The position numbers and the translations under genes are program-made. 64,000 nt of DNA, from assembly GCF_964275005.1 (NCBI RefSeq), contig NC_092705.1:5436641-5500640 (forward strand), written 5' to 3'. This DNA comes from Diadema setosum. Lineage: Eukaryota; Echinodermata; Echinoidea; Diadematoida; Diadematidae. Positions 24,801 to 36,013 of this stretch are shown piece by piece (position 1 is the stretch's first letter; the number at the start of each line of letters is the position of its first letter). The notes under the pieces are model-generated. The model was not told the origin of the DNA and ran no database searches. It saw only the letters and a list, made by a program, of their open reading frames with translations.

Positions 24801-27800
24801 GACAGAACTTATCAACTTAGGAGGACATGCAAAAAATATATTACTCTTATCATATACCAAGAGAAAAACTAAAATGTGTGACTTTTTGTGTACAAACGAA
24901 ATGGAAAGCTGCTCAACACCTACCTCACCCAGCGTCGCCAATTTGTCTGACTCTCTAAACTTTATTGGTTTATCACTTTTTTCCTGTGTGTGTCTCATTT
25001 TTCCCCCAAATTTTCACTGATCTACAAAACTTTTCTGATTTTTCTGTTTTTATATGACGCAATGCTCATATCAGGATGGTATTGCCCTCTAAGCTTCCCA
25101 GAAGTCAGAGGATTTCCACGACCTCTCACCTTATTGCCTGGTATATGGGCCGCCACGTGAGGGGGTGATCCAGCCTTGGACATCTGGCACATGACTTTGG
25201 GCAGGTGTAACCTGTTGACGATTTTTCCTGATGGATCCAAGGAGTAAGAGATGAATGGACATCCAGCTTGAATTACACTTTGTGGCAAGACAGGCATTTT
25301 TGTTTTTCTGATTAGTTTTGTTTTTAGCTGAAAGATTTACCTGAACACAGTTTTTTCCTTCTTTTGGCATGGTAAACAGCTTTCATATCATAGTCAAACT
25401 TATGAGAAGTGACATGATGCATGCTATGAGGATACAGTCAACACTCGAAACAATAATTTGATCATTGGTATGATATACAAATATCTGATGATTTTGTTGT
25501 GGCAAATCAATCATTTTAAGCAAAGTGAGAATAAAACATGAGACTTCTTATCTATCATGCGAAAAAGATGACTGAGATTCTCAAACAATCTCCTTTTTTT
25601 ATGACAAAAATAAAACATTAAAGTGTTTCATAAAGACACAAAGTAAATGTGAGGGTGAGAGAGAGGAGGAAGATTAGAAATTAAGTCCATATGAAAAATT
25701 TAAAAGACGATTGTCAGTTCCCCCACATTTCAAACATTTTATCACTCTGTGCTTCCTTTGTGAGGATAGTGGCAACAGTTACTTGATGTAGGACATAAAA
25801 ACGAATGCTCACCATAATCTCTGTTTTCAAAGAAGTGAATCTCGCTGTTGGCTTGGACAGCACATATCCTCTCATCATTGGTCCACTGTGGCTGCCTATG
25901 GGAATAGCAGGTTACTCTTAAATATCATTTCATTAATATCTGATCATCATTTACTATAATCAATATGTTTAAAAACATGCTACTGTTCATTTCAGCTTCA
26001 GAATGATCGAAGTTCTAATATCATATTTACAAATACTAAAGGAAATGTTCACTGTTAAAATAACCAAATTTTTGTAAAGTGTTTCCTATTTTCAGCAGAT
26101 TTATAGAGTCCAGCCAGTTCTATTTGATCTTTCTCTATGCGGTGTAATTCAACGGTATCAATTTCACAATTTTTGCAGCAAAATAGCCCCAGGCCTTGAT
26201 GAGTCAAAATCTCCTTTAACTAGGGTCATGCCATCAAAGCAATTATTGCTCTTTCTGAGGACCTCATCATCACTTTAACCCTTACACTGTCAGGAAACTA
26301 AACCTTGAACTGGGTCAGGAGGGCCACTGTGGGTAATATACGGCATCTGAAGATGAACACGCCCAACAGGAATCAAACTAAAATATTCTACAATGTTTTT
26401 AGCATTCACATAACTCTGCCACTGCCCTACATTATTTCCCCATTTTTCATCTTTCATCACATACATCTTTCAGAAATCTTGTTTGGTACCATGAAACTGA
26501 TGAAATACAATGTGGACACCATTGTGCCACAAGTTTGGCCTTTACAACAGACCCTGCATTCACATTAGACCCTGCGTTGCAGGGACAGTTCACCAGAGAT
26601 TTCATCCTTTTTAAGACTGACTGTCCACACCACTTATCTCAACTGTCCCTGAGCTGCATGGGCAATCGGGGCTTGGGGCAAGCTCTGCCACTTGAAACCA
26701 GACATTGTGCATGCGCACATTTGATGAATACAGCTGGACGCTATTAATTGCACCCCAAGGTCACTCTCCCCTCCAAATCTTGTCCCCAGACCCAACATGC
26801 TTTGCGGAAACGGGAGGACAATTCCCAGTGAGTGTTCACATTATGGTTTTCGAGGAGAAAGTCCCACAGTGCGGGACTTTTCCCACATTGCCGGGACTAA
26901 TGAGAACACCAGAACGGAGTCAATCGATGTAACACATCCCAGTGGGCAGAGTGTAATGTCTCACTCTCTGGACTCAAGGCTCACTGCAGATGGGGAATCA
27001 AGGAGCTTACCATGCATCATGTTGACGTAGAATATATGACTTCACGCATCTTCCAGTCGCAATGTCCCATACATTCACATTGGGGTTAGGTCCGGTCATC
27101 TCAGGAGTGACTGCATGTATTCAAAATGTGTGACAGACAGTGAGATGAATTTGAAGGAATATTATCAGAATGACATGAATGCTACAATGTGACTCTCAAG
27201 GTTTCCAAACACTGAACAGCATCTGACTTGACACTAAGGACAAGTTTAAAGTGTAATTTGACACCAAGGACAGGGTTTAAAGAGGTAATCTACACTATGG
27301 ACAGGTTTAAAATGTCCTTCTTCACTAAAGACAGGTTTATGGTGAAATTCTAATCTAGGGACAGATTTTAAGCGTAAAATTATTCTACACCATGTTCAAG
27401 TTGATATTAATATAACAGGAGTTGATTTACACTAAAAGAATGGTTCAAAGTTTCATAAAATTTGGTACCGGTATAAAAGATAAGAGAGTTACAGAATTTC
27501 AGAATTTACAAGTTGTCTATGACTAGTGACATTAGTCATAACCATATTCACAAGTTCGGGGAAAGATGTCATTAACTCACAACTCTTACAGTGCTAATGC
27601 ATAAAAATATCATAATACATCTTTAATTAAATGTGCATTTGGCAACTACAACCCTTTCCCCATAACAGCCACCAATACAATGTTATCAAAACGCGACAAA
27701 ACTTTTCTCGGTGAAGGATACAAGTCTTCGTTTTTTTGGCATCAAATCAAACAGAGAAATGATGTGATGATTTGTGTACAGGTCATTGGGAAACTTGTGA

Positions 27801-28437
27801 GGCAATGACATCATCAACAAGTCACCTAATTCACATAGGTGGTTGAGACTTATATTTCTGTGTCATGCGCAAAGAGGTTACATATTGCTAGCACAAGAGT
27901 GGTGACTCATAATATGCCCTGTACAATTGCTCTGTGAACTTGTGTAGCAAGGTATGCCATTACTAAGTGGAGTATGTCTCTGGAAAAGGTAGTAAAGGTA
28001 GTAAAAAGTGGTCAAGCAAAACTACTCAGTCAAAATTTTCATTGGTTTTGTAATCAGAAAAGTAATTCATCAATTGGCATTACATGTAACAAAATGATAT
28101 TCAGACTAAAGTGTCATGTACCTGATCTCATAACTCAAGTGTTTGTTATCTTAATCATACTAAGGGATATCGCCAACTGATATCTAGAAGGAAACTCTCA
28201 AAACTGAATTGAACTGAAAATGAATGAAAACGAACAAACAAAAATGCAAGAAGATGCTTAGATTAACAAATGGAAATATGTGTATCTGCACTCACCGTAG
28301 TAGACCTCCCATGTAGCTAGATATTTGCCAGTTGGGGAAAATGCCAGTGATGACGTCTTGGGGCGATCCACCTGCAGTAAGGTTTCACAGTTTGGGAGCT
28401 GCATCACAAATACACTGAAAAAGAGATAAATAGATAA

Positions 28438-28481
<44 letters not shown>

Positions 28482-28505
28482 GATAGATAGACAGATAGAT
28501 GGATG

Positions 28506-28539
<34 letters not shown>

Positions 28540-31500
28540 CAGATAGATGGACAGATAGATAGATAGATAGATAGATGGATGGATAGATAGATAGATAGAT
28601 AGATAGACAGATAGATGGACAGATAGATAGATAGATAGATAGATAGAGATAGATAGACATTAGAAAGATAATAACACTGAAATCATTTACACTCCCACAT
28701 CATTGGCTGTCATATGTCACACTGGTAATAGACTAAATTCAGGATTAATTTTCTACATGGGTCCAAATCTTATTGTAGTGCTGCAGACAACACAATACAG
28801 GCTATGTTCTGTTTACTTTTGTAAAGGTTCCCTGTAACCTAGTTTGACAATTTGATATTGAATGAGAAATGAAGTGCTAACGATGAAGTTAATAAAATTA
28901 AACATTTGAAGAAAATTCAGCAACTTTATACTATAATCATTCAACTCTGCAGTATATTCATATGTATCTATATACATATTCTTCTTTTTTTCAAGTACAT
29001 TACTGAGCATCAGCACATCTGCAATATTCTTGAATTTGCTTGTTTAGCTTGGATCACTTATCAGTGGTCTGAACATCAATGCTCTTTACTACGCGCAGAC
29101 ATTCAAACATAATCTTGACAGACTCATTCTCTGCGCATGTCACATTAACATCTATGAAACACAAAAATTACTGTTCATTTCTCTTCCCTTGGGTATAAAC
29201 ATATAGAAGCGTAATGATTAAAAAAAAATTAAAATATGGAAGATGATGTTGATAAGTTAGTCAAGGTCAGGAAAGACAGTACCTGTAGCAGAGGTAACAT
29301 ACCTTTGACCATTGCAGTATGCAAACTGCCTGCCCTTTGGGCCGAAGACCATTACATTACATTTGGCATCCCTGCAACAGAAAAGTAAAATAAAAAGTCA
29401 AGGGTATTTGACACACAAAAAAAAAGGACAAAGGGCATTTTAAATGCAAAAAATATGTTTTATAAGGATTTCTCATTTTGACTTAATGTTGCAAATTTGT
29501 TTTTATTTCAAGTATGAAAATAAAAGGTTAGAATCAGACCATAAATGAGACCAGAAATTGACAATGATACTTTGCTCGAACCAGATCATAACATAGAGAT
29601 CTCGCATGATACTTCACTTATGTTCTGTAAGCATGAAATAGCATACTGTAAAAGTGGATATTTTCGCGGGACTAATTTTTCGCGCTAGGCCGGGTCAGAA
29701 GAGTTTCGCGTGTTTTTAATTCCGCGGGATCAAGACATCACGCACAGAAACGTATGGCAAGCAAAAATATTCGCGTGTTTTTATTTTCGCGCTAGTTTCT
29801 GGTTGCGCGAAATGCGCGAAAATTTCAACACCGCGAAAATTTCCACTTTTACAGTATGTTGTAAACTTTTCATCTGTTGATATGTGGGTAAATGTAAAAA
29901 GAACAGATATTCTGATTTCTGCATTTTGCCACAAGTCATACCATACCAGATATTACAAACAACAATTCAAAAGTCAGCAAAAGTAAAACCATGTGAAATT
30001 TGTCTGACTCGAATCAGCATTAAAACTAAACTGCATGAAATTTCTTAATGTACAGTAAGTTAGCATCTAAACAGTATAGACAAATTCTTCTCAAAAATTC
30101 TTTTCAGATATGGAGTGTGCATGATCAGGAGGATGCTCCCCTCACCTTCCAAATGTTTCATTGAAGGCAAATGATGGAGGGCCTTCTATCATGAAGACAC
30201 CTTCTGTTCCCCTCACTGCAAAGAAACAAATAAAGACAAAGAGACGACCAGATACATTAAAGGCAAAGAAACACACTGGCACACAAAGAGATTGAAACAT
30301 TATATAAATTTGTGACTCTGAGAGTTAATTAAAGTAGGATCATTACAGCTCAGAATTCTTCAGTGATGCTATGTCCTACGTGTATGAATTGAAATTGTTT
30401 TTCACAGGCATCTCTTAAGACTGGTGCATACGAGATAGCTACAAGGAGAAAGATCCAGTAGCATGGGGATTCATGGGTGGCCCGATTCATTCGCAGACCA
30501 CCGAGGTACATTTGAAAACCAGCCTTACCATTCGGCATTCCATGGTATCTATCCCCACGGCCATGCTACAGTGCTGCTGCCTACAACTGGGTCTTTTAAC
30601 AAGCACCAGGGGTGAGACTGTTTGTTAAAAAGTGCATGAGAGTTTTGGAGGACTCTTTGTACTGTGGACTCACAGAATCTCATCAACTTATATCACAAAG
30701 TGTAAGATAAAGACTCGTCTCGAGGTCACTAGATCTGTTTACTTTTATTTTTAAACAACTCTTTTATTCTATTCAGTAAGGCTGCCTTCTTTTAAACAGG
30801 ATCAGGAGCATCTGCATATGTGTGGGTCTACCATCTTTACTAGTCATTAAAATTTACTAAATTCTACTTTGTGATTCACTGATTAGGTTTTACGATTCTG
30901 TATGCTACTGGCAAGCACCCTGAACATCGTCATTGAGAGTAACTCACTCAACAAGATGCAAACCTTTGTGGCCTATCTAGATGCAGCAAAGGCCCTGTAT
31001 ACCGTATGGCACAATGGCCTGCTACTATAAAAGTTCTTCAAAGCAGGTGTTCTTCATGGAAGCCTCTGGCCGCTCATGAAGAATCTGTACGAAGGCCTGA
31101 CAGCCAAGGTCTGGTGGAATGGCAGAACAAGCGAATCCTTTCGTGTGAGGCAGGGTGTCAGACAAGGCGGAATCCTATCCCCCTGCTCGACCTGGTATAC
31201 ATCAATATTAATGGTCTAATCACAAGATTCCGGGACTCAGGGCTTGGGTCTTCCGTACACTCTATCTACACTGGTACACTGGTTCTGGCAGATGATGTTG
31301 CTCATGTACTGTAGCAACGTTAGCAGATGAGCTGAACAGCATGCTCCAGATAGTGTATGAATAGTCCACTAATAAGTGGAGATACACTATCAATGCTGCC
31401 AAGAGTGCCGTCATCATCACTGGACAAGGACCTCAGACAACACACCTGTGGCAGTTTGGATCAGATACAATACCACAGGTAGACAAACACCCCCACCTTG

Positions 31501-34500
31501 GTATCATCCGTTCTACTGGTAACCATGACCCAAGTCCTAAGATGATCTCCACGGCCAACAAGACTCTGTACGCACTTACAGGACTAGGAACCTTCCACAT
31601 GGGACTCACACCAACTGTCATAGCATCCCTGTAAGAGTAATTCTGCCTACCGCGTGTGACATATGATACGGATCTGATGCAACGTACCTCACAAAGGCTG
31701 CTATGAATAGCCTAGACAAGGCCCAGGAGACCCTATTCAAAACCCTGCTAGGACTCCCTCGTTCCACAGCCAACGAATCTGTTCAAATATTGACTGGGCT
31801 TCCCAATGTTTTTGACAAGATAGCCATACTTCAGCTCAGGCTGCTCGGGAAGCTGATCGCACTAACACCTAGCAGCTACTGTCTGTTCCAGCACATGCTG
31901 TGTCATCACCCAGACTCCAAAACAGCCAAAGCCTTCAAGACCCTTCTTCACCAAGACAATCTATCACCCTTAGAAGATGTCATGAATATGCCCACCACTT
32001 TTCAGCAGTGGAATAGGATCACCAGTGCAGCAGTCCTGGGCCATAGAGAAGACAAATCCAAAGAGGCAATGGTCACCAAGTCCATACTTCACCTCCTTAG
32101 TTCCTTGGACCCCCTCAGGGTACTACCCTTCTCCCCGCCCGCCCGGCTCGACTCGCATTCACTTCGACAGGCAATACCAGTTAAGTGTCAGCTGCTCTGT
32201 GGAGACTATCCTACTAACAACCGTCTCACCTTGCTTGGGAAGCAACAGAATACCAGATGCCCCTGTCATTCTAAAGATGAGACCATCACACATCTCCTTG
32301 GGGAATGCGTGCTGTAAACTTATGCCAAGGTCAAGGAGAGGAAGACATACACTTGTAGTTGTATAACTTGTACCAGTACATCTCGCACCTGCCAGAAAGA
32401 ATACAGAAACTGCTCTCCCAGAGGCCCCTAGACAAGCAAGCCACACTCACTGCCAGCCTAAACAGTACTCATCGGAACAAGTGACCCCAATATTTCCCAG
32501 GAAGAATTTGCATTTCTCCACATCAACTCTCTTCGTTTCCTTGCTGATAGGATATGCATGTGATTCGCTCATCTATGAGTATGACATTGTAACCTGTACA
32601 CATCTGCTGCTTGATCTGTAGAAGGTCTAGGGTAAGGGCACCAGTATTCGGTCAGCCCCCGGTATTCGGTCACTTATCACTTAGTCACCAGCCAGTAAGT
32701 TCAACTGTCACAACACACGCAAATCACATTAATTCACATACTTGCACACTCATTCACAACAGGAAACTCCCTTAGCCCCCTCCAAAAATCCATCCAAAAT
32801 CCCAAATTTTACCGTCAAAAGTGCAGAATCGGTGCTACTTTCCAAAAGCGCGCGCGGATAAGGCCCAGTTTTAAGAGTACGGGTCGCCGGAAAAGCGCTA
32901 AAAATTGAGAAATACGCCATTCTCTCGCGGGATTTTTCGCTTATCTCAAGCTTGGAGTGTAATGGTATCCTCAAAAACGCAAAAGAAAAACAAAATTTCC
33001 GTACGTGCCGATACAGTGTCCCAATGTACAAGGGTTCAATGCAAGTGCCGAGGCCCCAGTATTCAGTCACCAACGGTCGCTGCAGCATCCCCGATGCAAT
33101 TTTGCGCCAACAAGGTAGCGTGCGAGCGCATTTTTCAGCTGCCTTGAACACGCATTAACTTTGAACGCGCACACTGCGTGACCAAATACTGGTGCCGGTG
33201 ACCGTATACTGGGGAATTTTCAAGGTGAAATATTTCGGGATTTTGTGCAATTCTGTGAGATATTTAACAAAATGAAAGTTGAGATTTAAGAAATTTGATA
33301 TATTTCACATACATTGCTGTAGATATGATGTAAGTATGTATTATTTTAGTTTGAAAAATATTGCAAAAAAGCTTAAGACTAAGTGACCGAATACTGGGGA
33401 TGTTACCCTACTAGTCTACTAGAGTAACTGCGTCAGTAAGCGGCCATGCAGCCGTTCGCGGCAGGTACAACCTAAACGGTAATATACAGCTAAACACAGC
33501 ATTGCACTGTTATGCACTTGTCAATGTAATGACGCACCCCACTACCCCCGGACATGGGTGCGTCATGGTCATTTTTTGACTGACCACACGGGGTTTTTGA
33601 CGGACACCACAGTCACTTTTTTGACGGACAAAACGCTGCAAGTGACGAACACCACAGTCACTTTTTTGACGGACAACACGTTGAAAGTGACGCACACCTC
33701 GGTCACTTTTTTGACGGACATCCTCGGTACATTTGACACACCCCCGAAAATACTGAAACGATTTTTGCATACGTTTTATTCAAGCAATTTCATTTTGTTT
33801 TGGTTCGTAAACATAATTTGTAAAAGTTTCTGCAAGTTTCCCTTACCCTGGCCCTGTAAGCACTGTACCGTCATTCACCGTACATCACGCTGCTGCTACG
33901 ATATTCCGTACAGTAGTATGTATTCTGTGCATGCAATCCATACATGACAATCACATGTGTGCAGATGCGCTGTATGTGCGCGGCCATTGCTAGTCCGGTG
34001 GATGCATACTGCAGCGCAGGTACACACCACGCCACGGCATTCCCGTGAGTACCTATACACAGCCCAGTCGCTGTATGTAGAGATTCGCACAGCGTACTAA
34101 AAACAGCGTCGCGCGCGTCTCGTCGGGCTAATCCCGCGAGCAAAAAATGGCATGCGGCAGGCAGTTTCTTCTGCTGCCGCTTCTTTTACTGTCAAAAATT
34201 CGCCTTTGTCACCACAGAACATTATTTAGACGCACATTGTATTGGAATATAGGCCTAAACGAACTTTCTTCGATAGCAATGTGTGTTGGTGTTGCATCGC
34301 AATATGCAATAGGCACTAAGTGTTCGACAGTAAGGTTGAAATTGTTACATCGCTAAACAGTCCCTGGTTTGAGATTGAGTACGGTATGCGTGATTTCATG
34401 GGTTTGTTGGATAGAAAATGTGAGGAGAAAGGATGGCTTTTGAATTATTTGCTTGCCAGATTCTGGCAAGCATTTTTCCCTCTTATTCCAAAACGCTTCC

Positions 34501-36013
34501 CGACTTTGATTTTCACTTGCCGCGGGAAAATGCTCACTGTAATTTCACTCGCGGTACGTGTGTTACGGTACTGGTAGCGGGCAAAAATGCGTGCAGTTTT
34601 CCATAGGCTATAGCCATGTGACGCACCCCTCGGTTCAGAGTAATGCGTGTTATTTTCCATAGCCAAGTGACGTACCATGACGCACCCCTCGGTCAAAAAT
34701 TTGACCGACAATGATGGGATTTTGACGCACCCCTCGGTCAAAATTTTGACGGACAAAGCTGGTAAAATGACGAACACCTGGGTCACAAATTTGACGGACC
34801 AAACGAGGAAATGACGCACCCATGTCCGGGGGTAGTGGGGTGAGTCATTACATTGACAAGTGCATTACATGCACACTACACATATACTAACACACTAGCA
34901 ATCAACAAAAACCAACCGATAAAAAGGGCACGATCTCTGACGAAAGTGAAATTTTCTCACCTAAATGACAACATATCGCATCCAAAATGAAATTTTCGGT
35001 ACTTCTTAACATAACAGCTAAGAAACAATGGTCCAAGAAACTGGATTTTTTGTCGTTTTCTTGATGTTCATGGATTTTGAAAACATATCCTCACGTAAAA
35101 TAGAATTTTTGCGAGCCGATGTGGGCAGCCATTTTTTTCAGAAAGTGGATGTTATCATCGAAAAAAAATGAGAAAAACACGAGAAAGACATCAACAACAC
35201 CGCAAGAATTGCGATCTTGTTTGCGGCCAATGCAAGTGCGCACGCTATTTTCACATGCTTTCGCAATGGGAATTGGCGCTTACGCAATGTTCACGAGACA
35301 TGTAAAGGCGTTCAGCTAAAGATCGCGGAGCACGCGCGTATTGCATAGGGATTGTACATCGTGCCGCAAGCAGAAATACTACGTCGCATATCGCCCTTAT
35401 CGGCGAAAATTGTGCAGGGTTTTGCCCTCGTAAATCATGAAAACTGCGTTGGTCAGCGGTAAATTTCTTTCATGAAAACAATTGCGTTAATGAATAATCT
35501 TGTCTATGATATATGAAATGGTTGAAAATAATTTGCCTGATTTGTTTACAAGTTGGAAAAACCCTTAACAATGCTTAAACTGCCGCAAACGGGATATTTT
35601 ACTCTAGTAATACTGTTTATTTGTTTTGATCTTGTCTTGGGCATCTCTCCTGCTGACTTTGCAGTTGTTTATTGATATTGTGTTGATTCCTGTCTGTTAC
35701 CTCTGGCTTGACCCCTGACCACATTAGTACATGACAATCAGTGTATCGCTAAAATTTCGGCGAATCTACGGCAGTTCTGCAGGACTGAGTGGAGGAAGTC
35801 AACAAAAGAAGAAGAAGATACACTGCCGACTTCATTTTAAGTTAATGGGACTAGACTATTCTACACTACACACAGCTAAGGAGCGCTGGCCGGCCGAGAC
35901 AGAGATTCTGTAAAGTAAATGTATTTACAGAATAAAACGATTCAAAGTATGTTACTGGGCAAATCATACAAACCGGCAAGTTGGGGGCAAGGAACACTTT
36001 GAGAAGAAGCCAT
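12866..36013 (-). CDS. EIF2A: Eukaryotic translation initiation factor 2A (eIF2A), 18 exons, complete
   Basis: Exons in transcript order: 36013-35974, 30215-30146, 29371-29303, 28414-28296, 27110-27011, 25895-25813, 25227-25130, 24373-24256, 23565-23449, 21759-21691, 20042-19941, 19316-19276, 18757-18624, 17955-17730, 16032-15993, 14674-14592, 14076-13951, 12994-12866. All phases join, giving 587 aa (human about 585). eIF2A is a cytoplasmic WD-type beta-propeller protein that can deliver initiator Met-tRNA to the 40S subunit independently of GTP. Residues 1 to about 430 are the propeller: [16 protein letters not shown] at the start, then [77 protein letters not shown] and [14 protein letters not shown]. 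The tail has [10 protein letters not shown], a basic segment (about 476-503, [14 protein letters not shown]) and a C-terminal coiled coil rich in K, E and Q. Most introns are GT-AG; introns 10 and 11 look U12-type. It is head-to-head with COG3. Confidence 0.96.
13280..13369. mobile_element. 90-bp palindromic MITE, copy 3
   Basis: AACCCGTTGAGGACAGACTG to CTCGCCCTCAACGGGTTAA, with the internal CCCGAGTATACTCGGG intact. It lies in the last intron of EIF2A. Confidence 0.88.
13487..13645. repeat. Fragment of the CTCCGCCAAG dispersed repeat
   Basis: The stretch with GGATTCGGACGAAACTTTTC and AAGGTCAGAAATGGG matches the internal part of the copies at 40508 and 56667 (GGATTTGGCTGAAACTTA and similar). 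Both ends are missing. Confidence 0.5.
15230..15440. repeat. Degenerate GAT-rich tract
   Basis: Imperfect GATGATTAT-type repetition in EIF2A intron 15. The His-rich open frame across it on the minus strand is a repeat artefact. Confidence 0.7.
15490..15820. mobile_element. Inverted-repeat element, about 331 bp
   Basis: Left end ACGTTCAGACGGTGTTCCTT then AACCTCGAGGATACAATGTA. Right end GATACATTGTAGCTATCCTC then AAGGTTAAAGATTACTGTCT and GAACGT. The termini pair over about 45 bp, and further GTAGCTATCCTCAAGGATA units sit inside. It lies in EIF2A intron 15, close to exon 15, and is non-coding. Confidence 0.8.
17577..17595. repeat. Poly-C tract
   Basis: A homopolymer of about 18 C in EIF2A intron 14. 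A facing G-run at 16983-16994 with a similar flanking word (GTCAAATTGACAACC versus GGGTCAAACTGAACC) hints that 16960-17620 may be one old foldback, but the pairing is weak. Confidence 0.6.
18140..18275. repeat. Interstitial telomere-like repeat element, copy 1
   Basis: Degenerate TTAGGG units (GGGTTAGAGTAAAGATTAGG and GTTAGGTTTAAGATTAGG) framed by CAACTACCCCCC on the left and GGGATAATTGTCC on the right. A second copy at 45808-46005 has the same order of words, so this is a dispersed element, not a telomere. It lies in EIF2A intron 13. Confidence 0.75.
19317..19940 (-). other. EIF2A: Probable U12-type AT-AC intron (EIF2A intron 11)
   Basis: No GT donor gives a sensible protein at the end of exon 11. 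The sequence after exon 11 is ATATCCTTTTT, the U12 AT-AC donor consensus. At the other end ACCCTTAAC (plus-strand 19327-19335), a U12 branch-point match, stands about 11 nt before the terminal AC. Splicing ACC A|TT CTC restores [18 protein letters not shown], which aligns to human eIF2A without gaps. Length 624 nt. Confidence 0.88.
19825..19917. mobile_element. 90-bp palindromic MITE, copy 4
   Basis: TTAACCCGTTGAGGAC to GTACTCAACAGGTTAA. It sits only 23 nt inside the 5' splice site of the AT-AC intron, so it landed close to, but spared, the conserved donor motif. Confidence 0.88.
20043..21690 (-). other. EIF2A: Probable U12-type GT-AG intron (EIF2A intron 10)
   Basis: The donor reads GTATCCTTTA, an exact minor-spliceosome 5' site. 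Upstream of the acceptor, TTTTCCTTAAGG (plus-strand 20059-20070) matches the U12 branch site about 18 nt before AG. Using this donor (TAT GGT T|) and acceptor (|TC ATG) gives VVYGFMPAKAT, matching the family. The nearer ordinary GT (TATG|GTTG) would give Val in place of the conserved Gly-Phe. Length 1648 nt. Confidence 0.85.
20353..20517. mobile_element. Short inverted-repeat element with GGTGGCCC units
   Basis: Left end CAGGGCTCCGCACTAAC; right end TTAGTGTCGAGCCCTG. Between them are repeated TTTTTGGTGGCCC units and their complements, giving a strong hairpin (GGGCCACCGGGCCACC). It lies in the U12 GT-AG intron. Confidence 0.8.
21907..22113 (+). pseudogene. LINE 3'-end fragment with (ATC)n tail
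   Basis: The plus-strand translation of about 21914-22053 reads [18 protein letters not shown] followed by a Leu/Lys-rich stretch ending YLFQQLCGL. This is the typical C-terminus of invertebrate non-LTR retrotransposon reverse-transcriptase proteins. It is followed by ATGGCGCCATACAAATGCTG and a TCATCATCATCAT tail. It is 5'-truncated, as is usual for such insertions, and lies in EIF2A intron 9, antisense to the gene. Confidence 0.75.
22228..22320. mobile_element. 90-bp palindromic MITE, copy 5
   Basis: TTAACCCGTTGAGGAC and GTCCTCAACGGGTTAA are perfect 16-bp inverted ends, with internal CCCGAGTATACTCGGG. This is the best-preserved copy in the window. Confidence 0.9.
22376..22584. repeat. Dispersed repeat with inverted ends (copy 1)
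   Basis: Ends ACTCCCATTATAACAGAGTC and CGTTATAATGGGAGTGCACT are inverted. The internal words ATAGATGATAATTTTGGAACC and CCATGTTC recur at 58502-58700, which is a second, more decayed copy in COG3. Confidence 0.75.
22585..23160. mobile_element. TTAA-flanked foldback element, 576 bp
   Basis: Left arm TTAAAGGACAAGTTCACCTT continues CATTAGCATAAGGATTGAGA and so on. The right arm is its reverse complement, ending AAGGTGAACTTGTCCTTTAA. Arms pair over roughly 170 bp with few mismatches around a non-coding centre. TTAA at both ends would fit a piggyBac-type target duplication. It lies in EIF2A intron 9. Confidence 0.85.
27229..27385. repeat. About 33-bp degenerate tandem repeat
   Basis: Four to five units resemble ACACTAAGGACAAGTTTAAA followed by GTGTAATTTG, in EIF2A intron 4. 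Confidence 0.7.
28425..28658. repeat. (GATA)n microsatellite next to the EIF2A exon 4 acceptor
   Basis: About 230 bp of GATA with GACA and GATG variants. It begins roughly 10 bp upstream (transcript sense) of exon 4 (28296-28414). In transcript orientation it is a TATC array leading into TCTCTTTTTCAG. Confidence 0.95.
29646..29854. mobile_element. TA-flanked MITE, 209 bp (copy 1)
   Basis: Inverted termini CTGTAAAAGTGGATATTTTC and AAATTTCCACTTTTACAG are flanked by TA on both sides, the hallmark of Tc1/mariner-type insertion. The interior is rich in TTTCGCG words. The second copy at 41680-41888 has the same length and differs at only a handful of positions. Confidence 0.92.
30880..32330 (+). 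pseudogene. Degenerate non-LTR retrotransposon reverse transcriptase
   Basis: With several frameshifts and stops, the plus strand spells reverse-transcriptase blocks in order: TVWHNGLL (about 31003-31024), [31 protein letters not shown] (about 31150-31185), then a [15 protein letters not shown] block equivalent to the catalytic xADD box (31266-31310). A thumb-like region follows (31380-31630), and a longer open C-terminal part (31703-32317) starts [20 protein letters not shown] and ends in a CPC-H-C-like motif before ITHLLGEC. The element is dead. Confidence 0.85.
32627..33414. mobile_element. Inverted-repeat element with CCAGTATTCGGTCA ends, 788 bp
   Basis: Left end CTAGGGTAAGGGCACCAGTA then TTCGGTCAGC. 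Right end AAGTGACCGAATACTGGGG then ATGTTACCCTACTAG. The motif GGTATTCGGTCACT or its complement recurs internally at about 32660, 33055, 33180 and 33205. No transposase frame is recognisable, so it is probably non-autonomous. Confidence 0.8.
33511..34866. mobile_element. Inverted-repeat element with GACGGACA subterminal repeats, 1356 bp
   Basis: The left terminus TGCACTTGTCAATGTAATGA then CGCACCCCACTACCCCCGGA mirrors the right terminus over about 55 bp with one or two mismatches. Just inside both ends are tandem TTTTTTGACGGACA / TGACGCACCCCTCGGTCA units in opposite orientation. The GC-richer centre (33830-34600) shows no recognisable protein. Confidence 0.85.

Larger units (their letters stand above)
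30216..35973 (-). other. EIF2A: EIF2A intron 1: nested mobile elements
   Basis: At 5758 nt this is the largest EIF2A intron. It holds a decayed LINE reverse transcriptase (30880-32330), a 788-bp inverted-repeat element (32627-33414) and a 1356-bp inverted-repeat element (33511-34866). In 34867-35973 I see no coding exon or named repeat, and 30216-30879 is likewise unremarkable. Confidence 0.7.

Noticed and set aside
28425..28658. CRISPR-like regular repeat
   Set aside because: Uniform tetranucleotide microsatellite with no spacers; the other tandem arrays also lack unique spacers, and the genome is eukaryotic.
28385..28660. [12 protein letters not shown] frame on the minus strand
   Set aside because: Direct translation of the GATA repeat.
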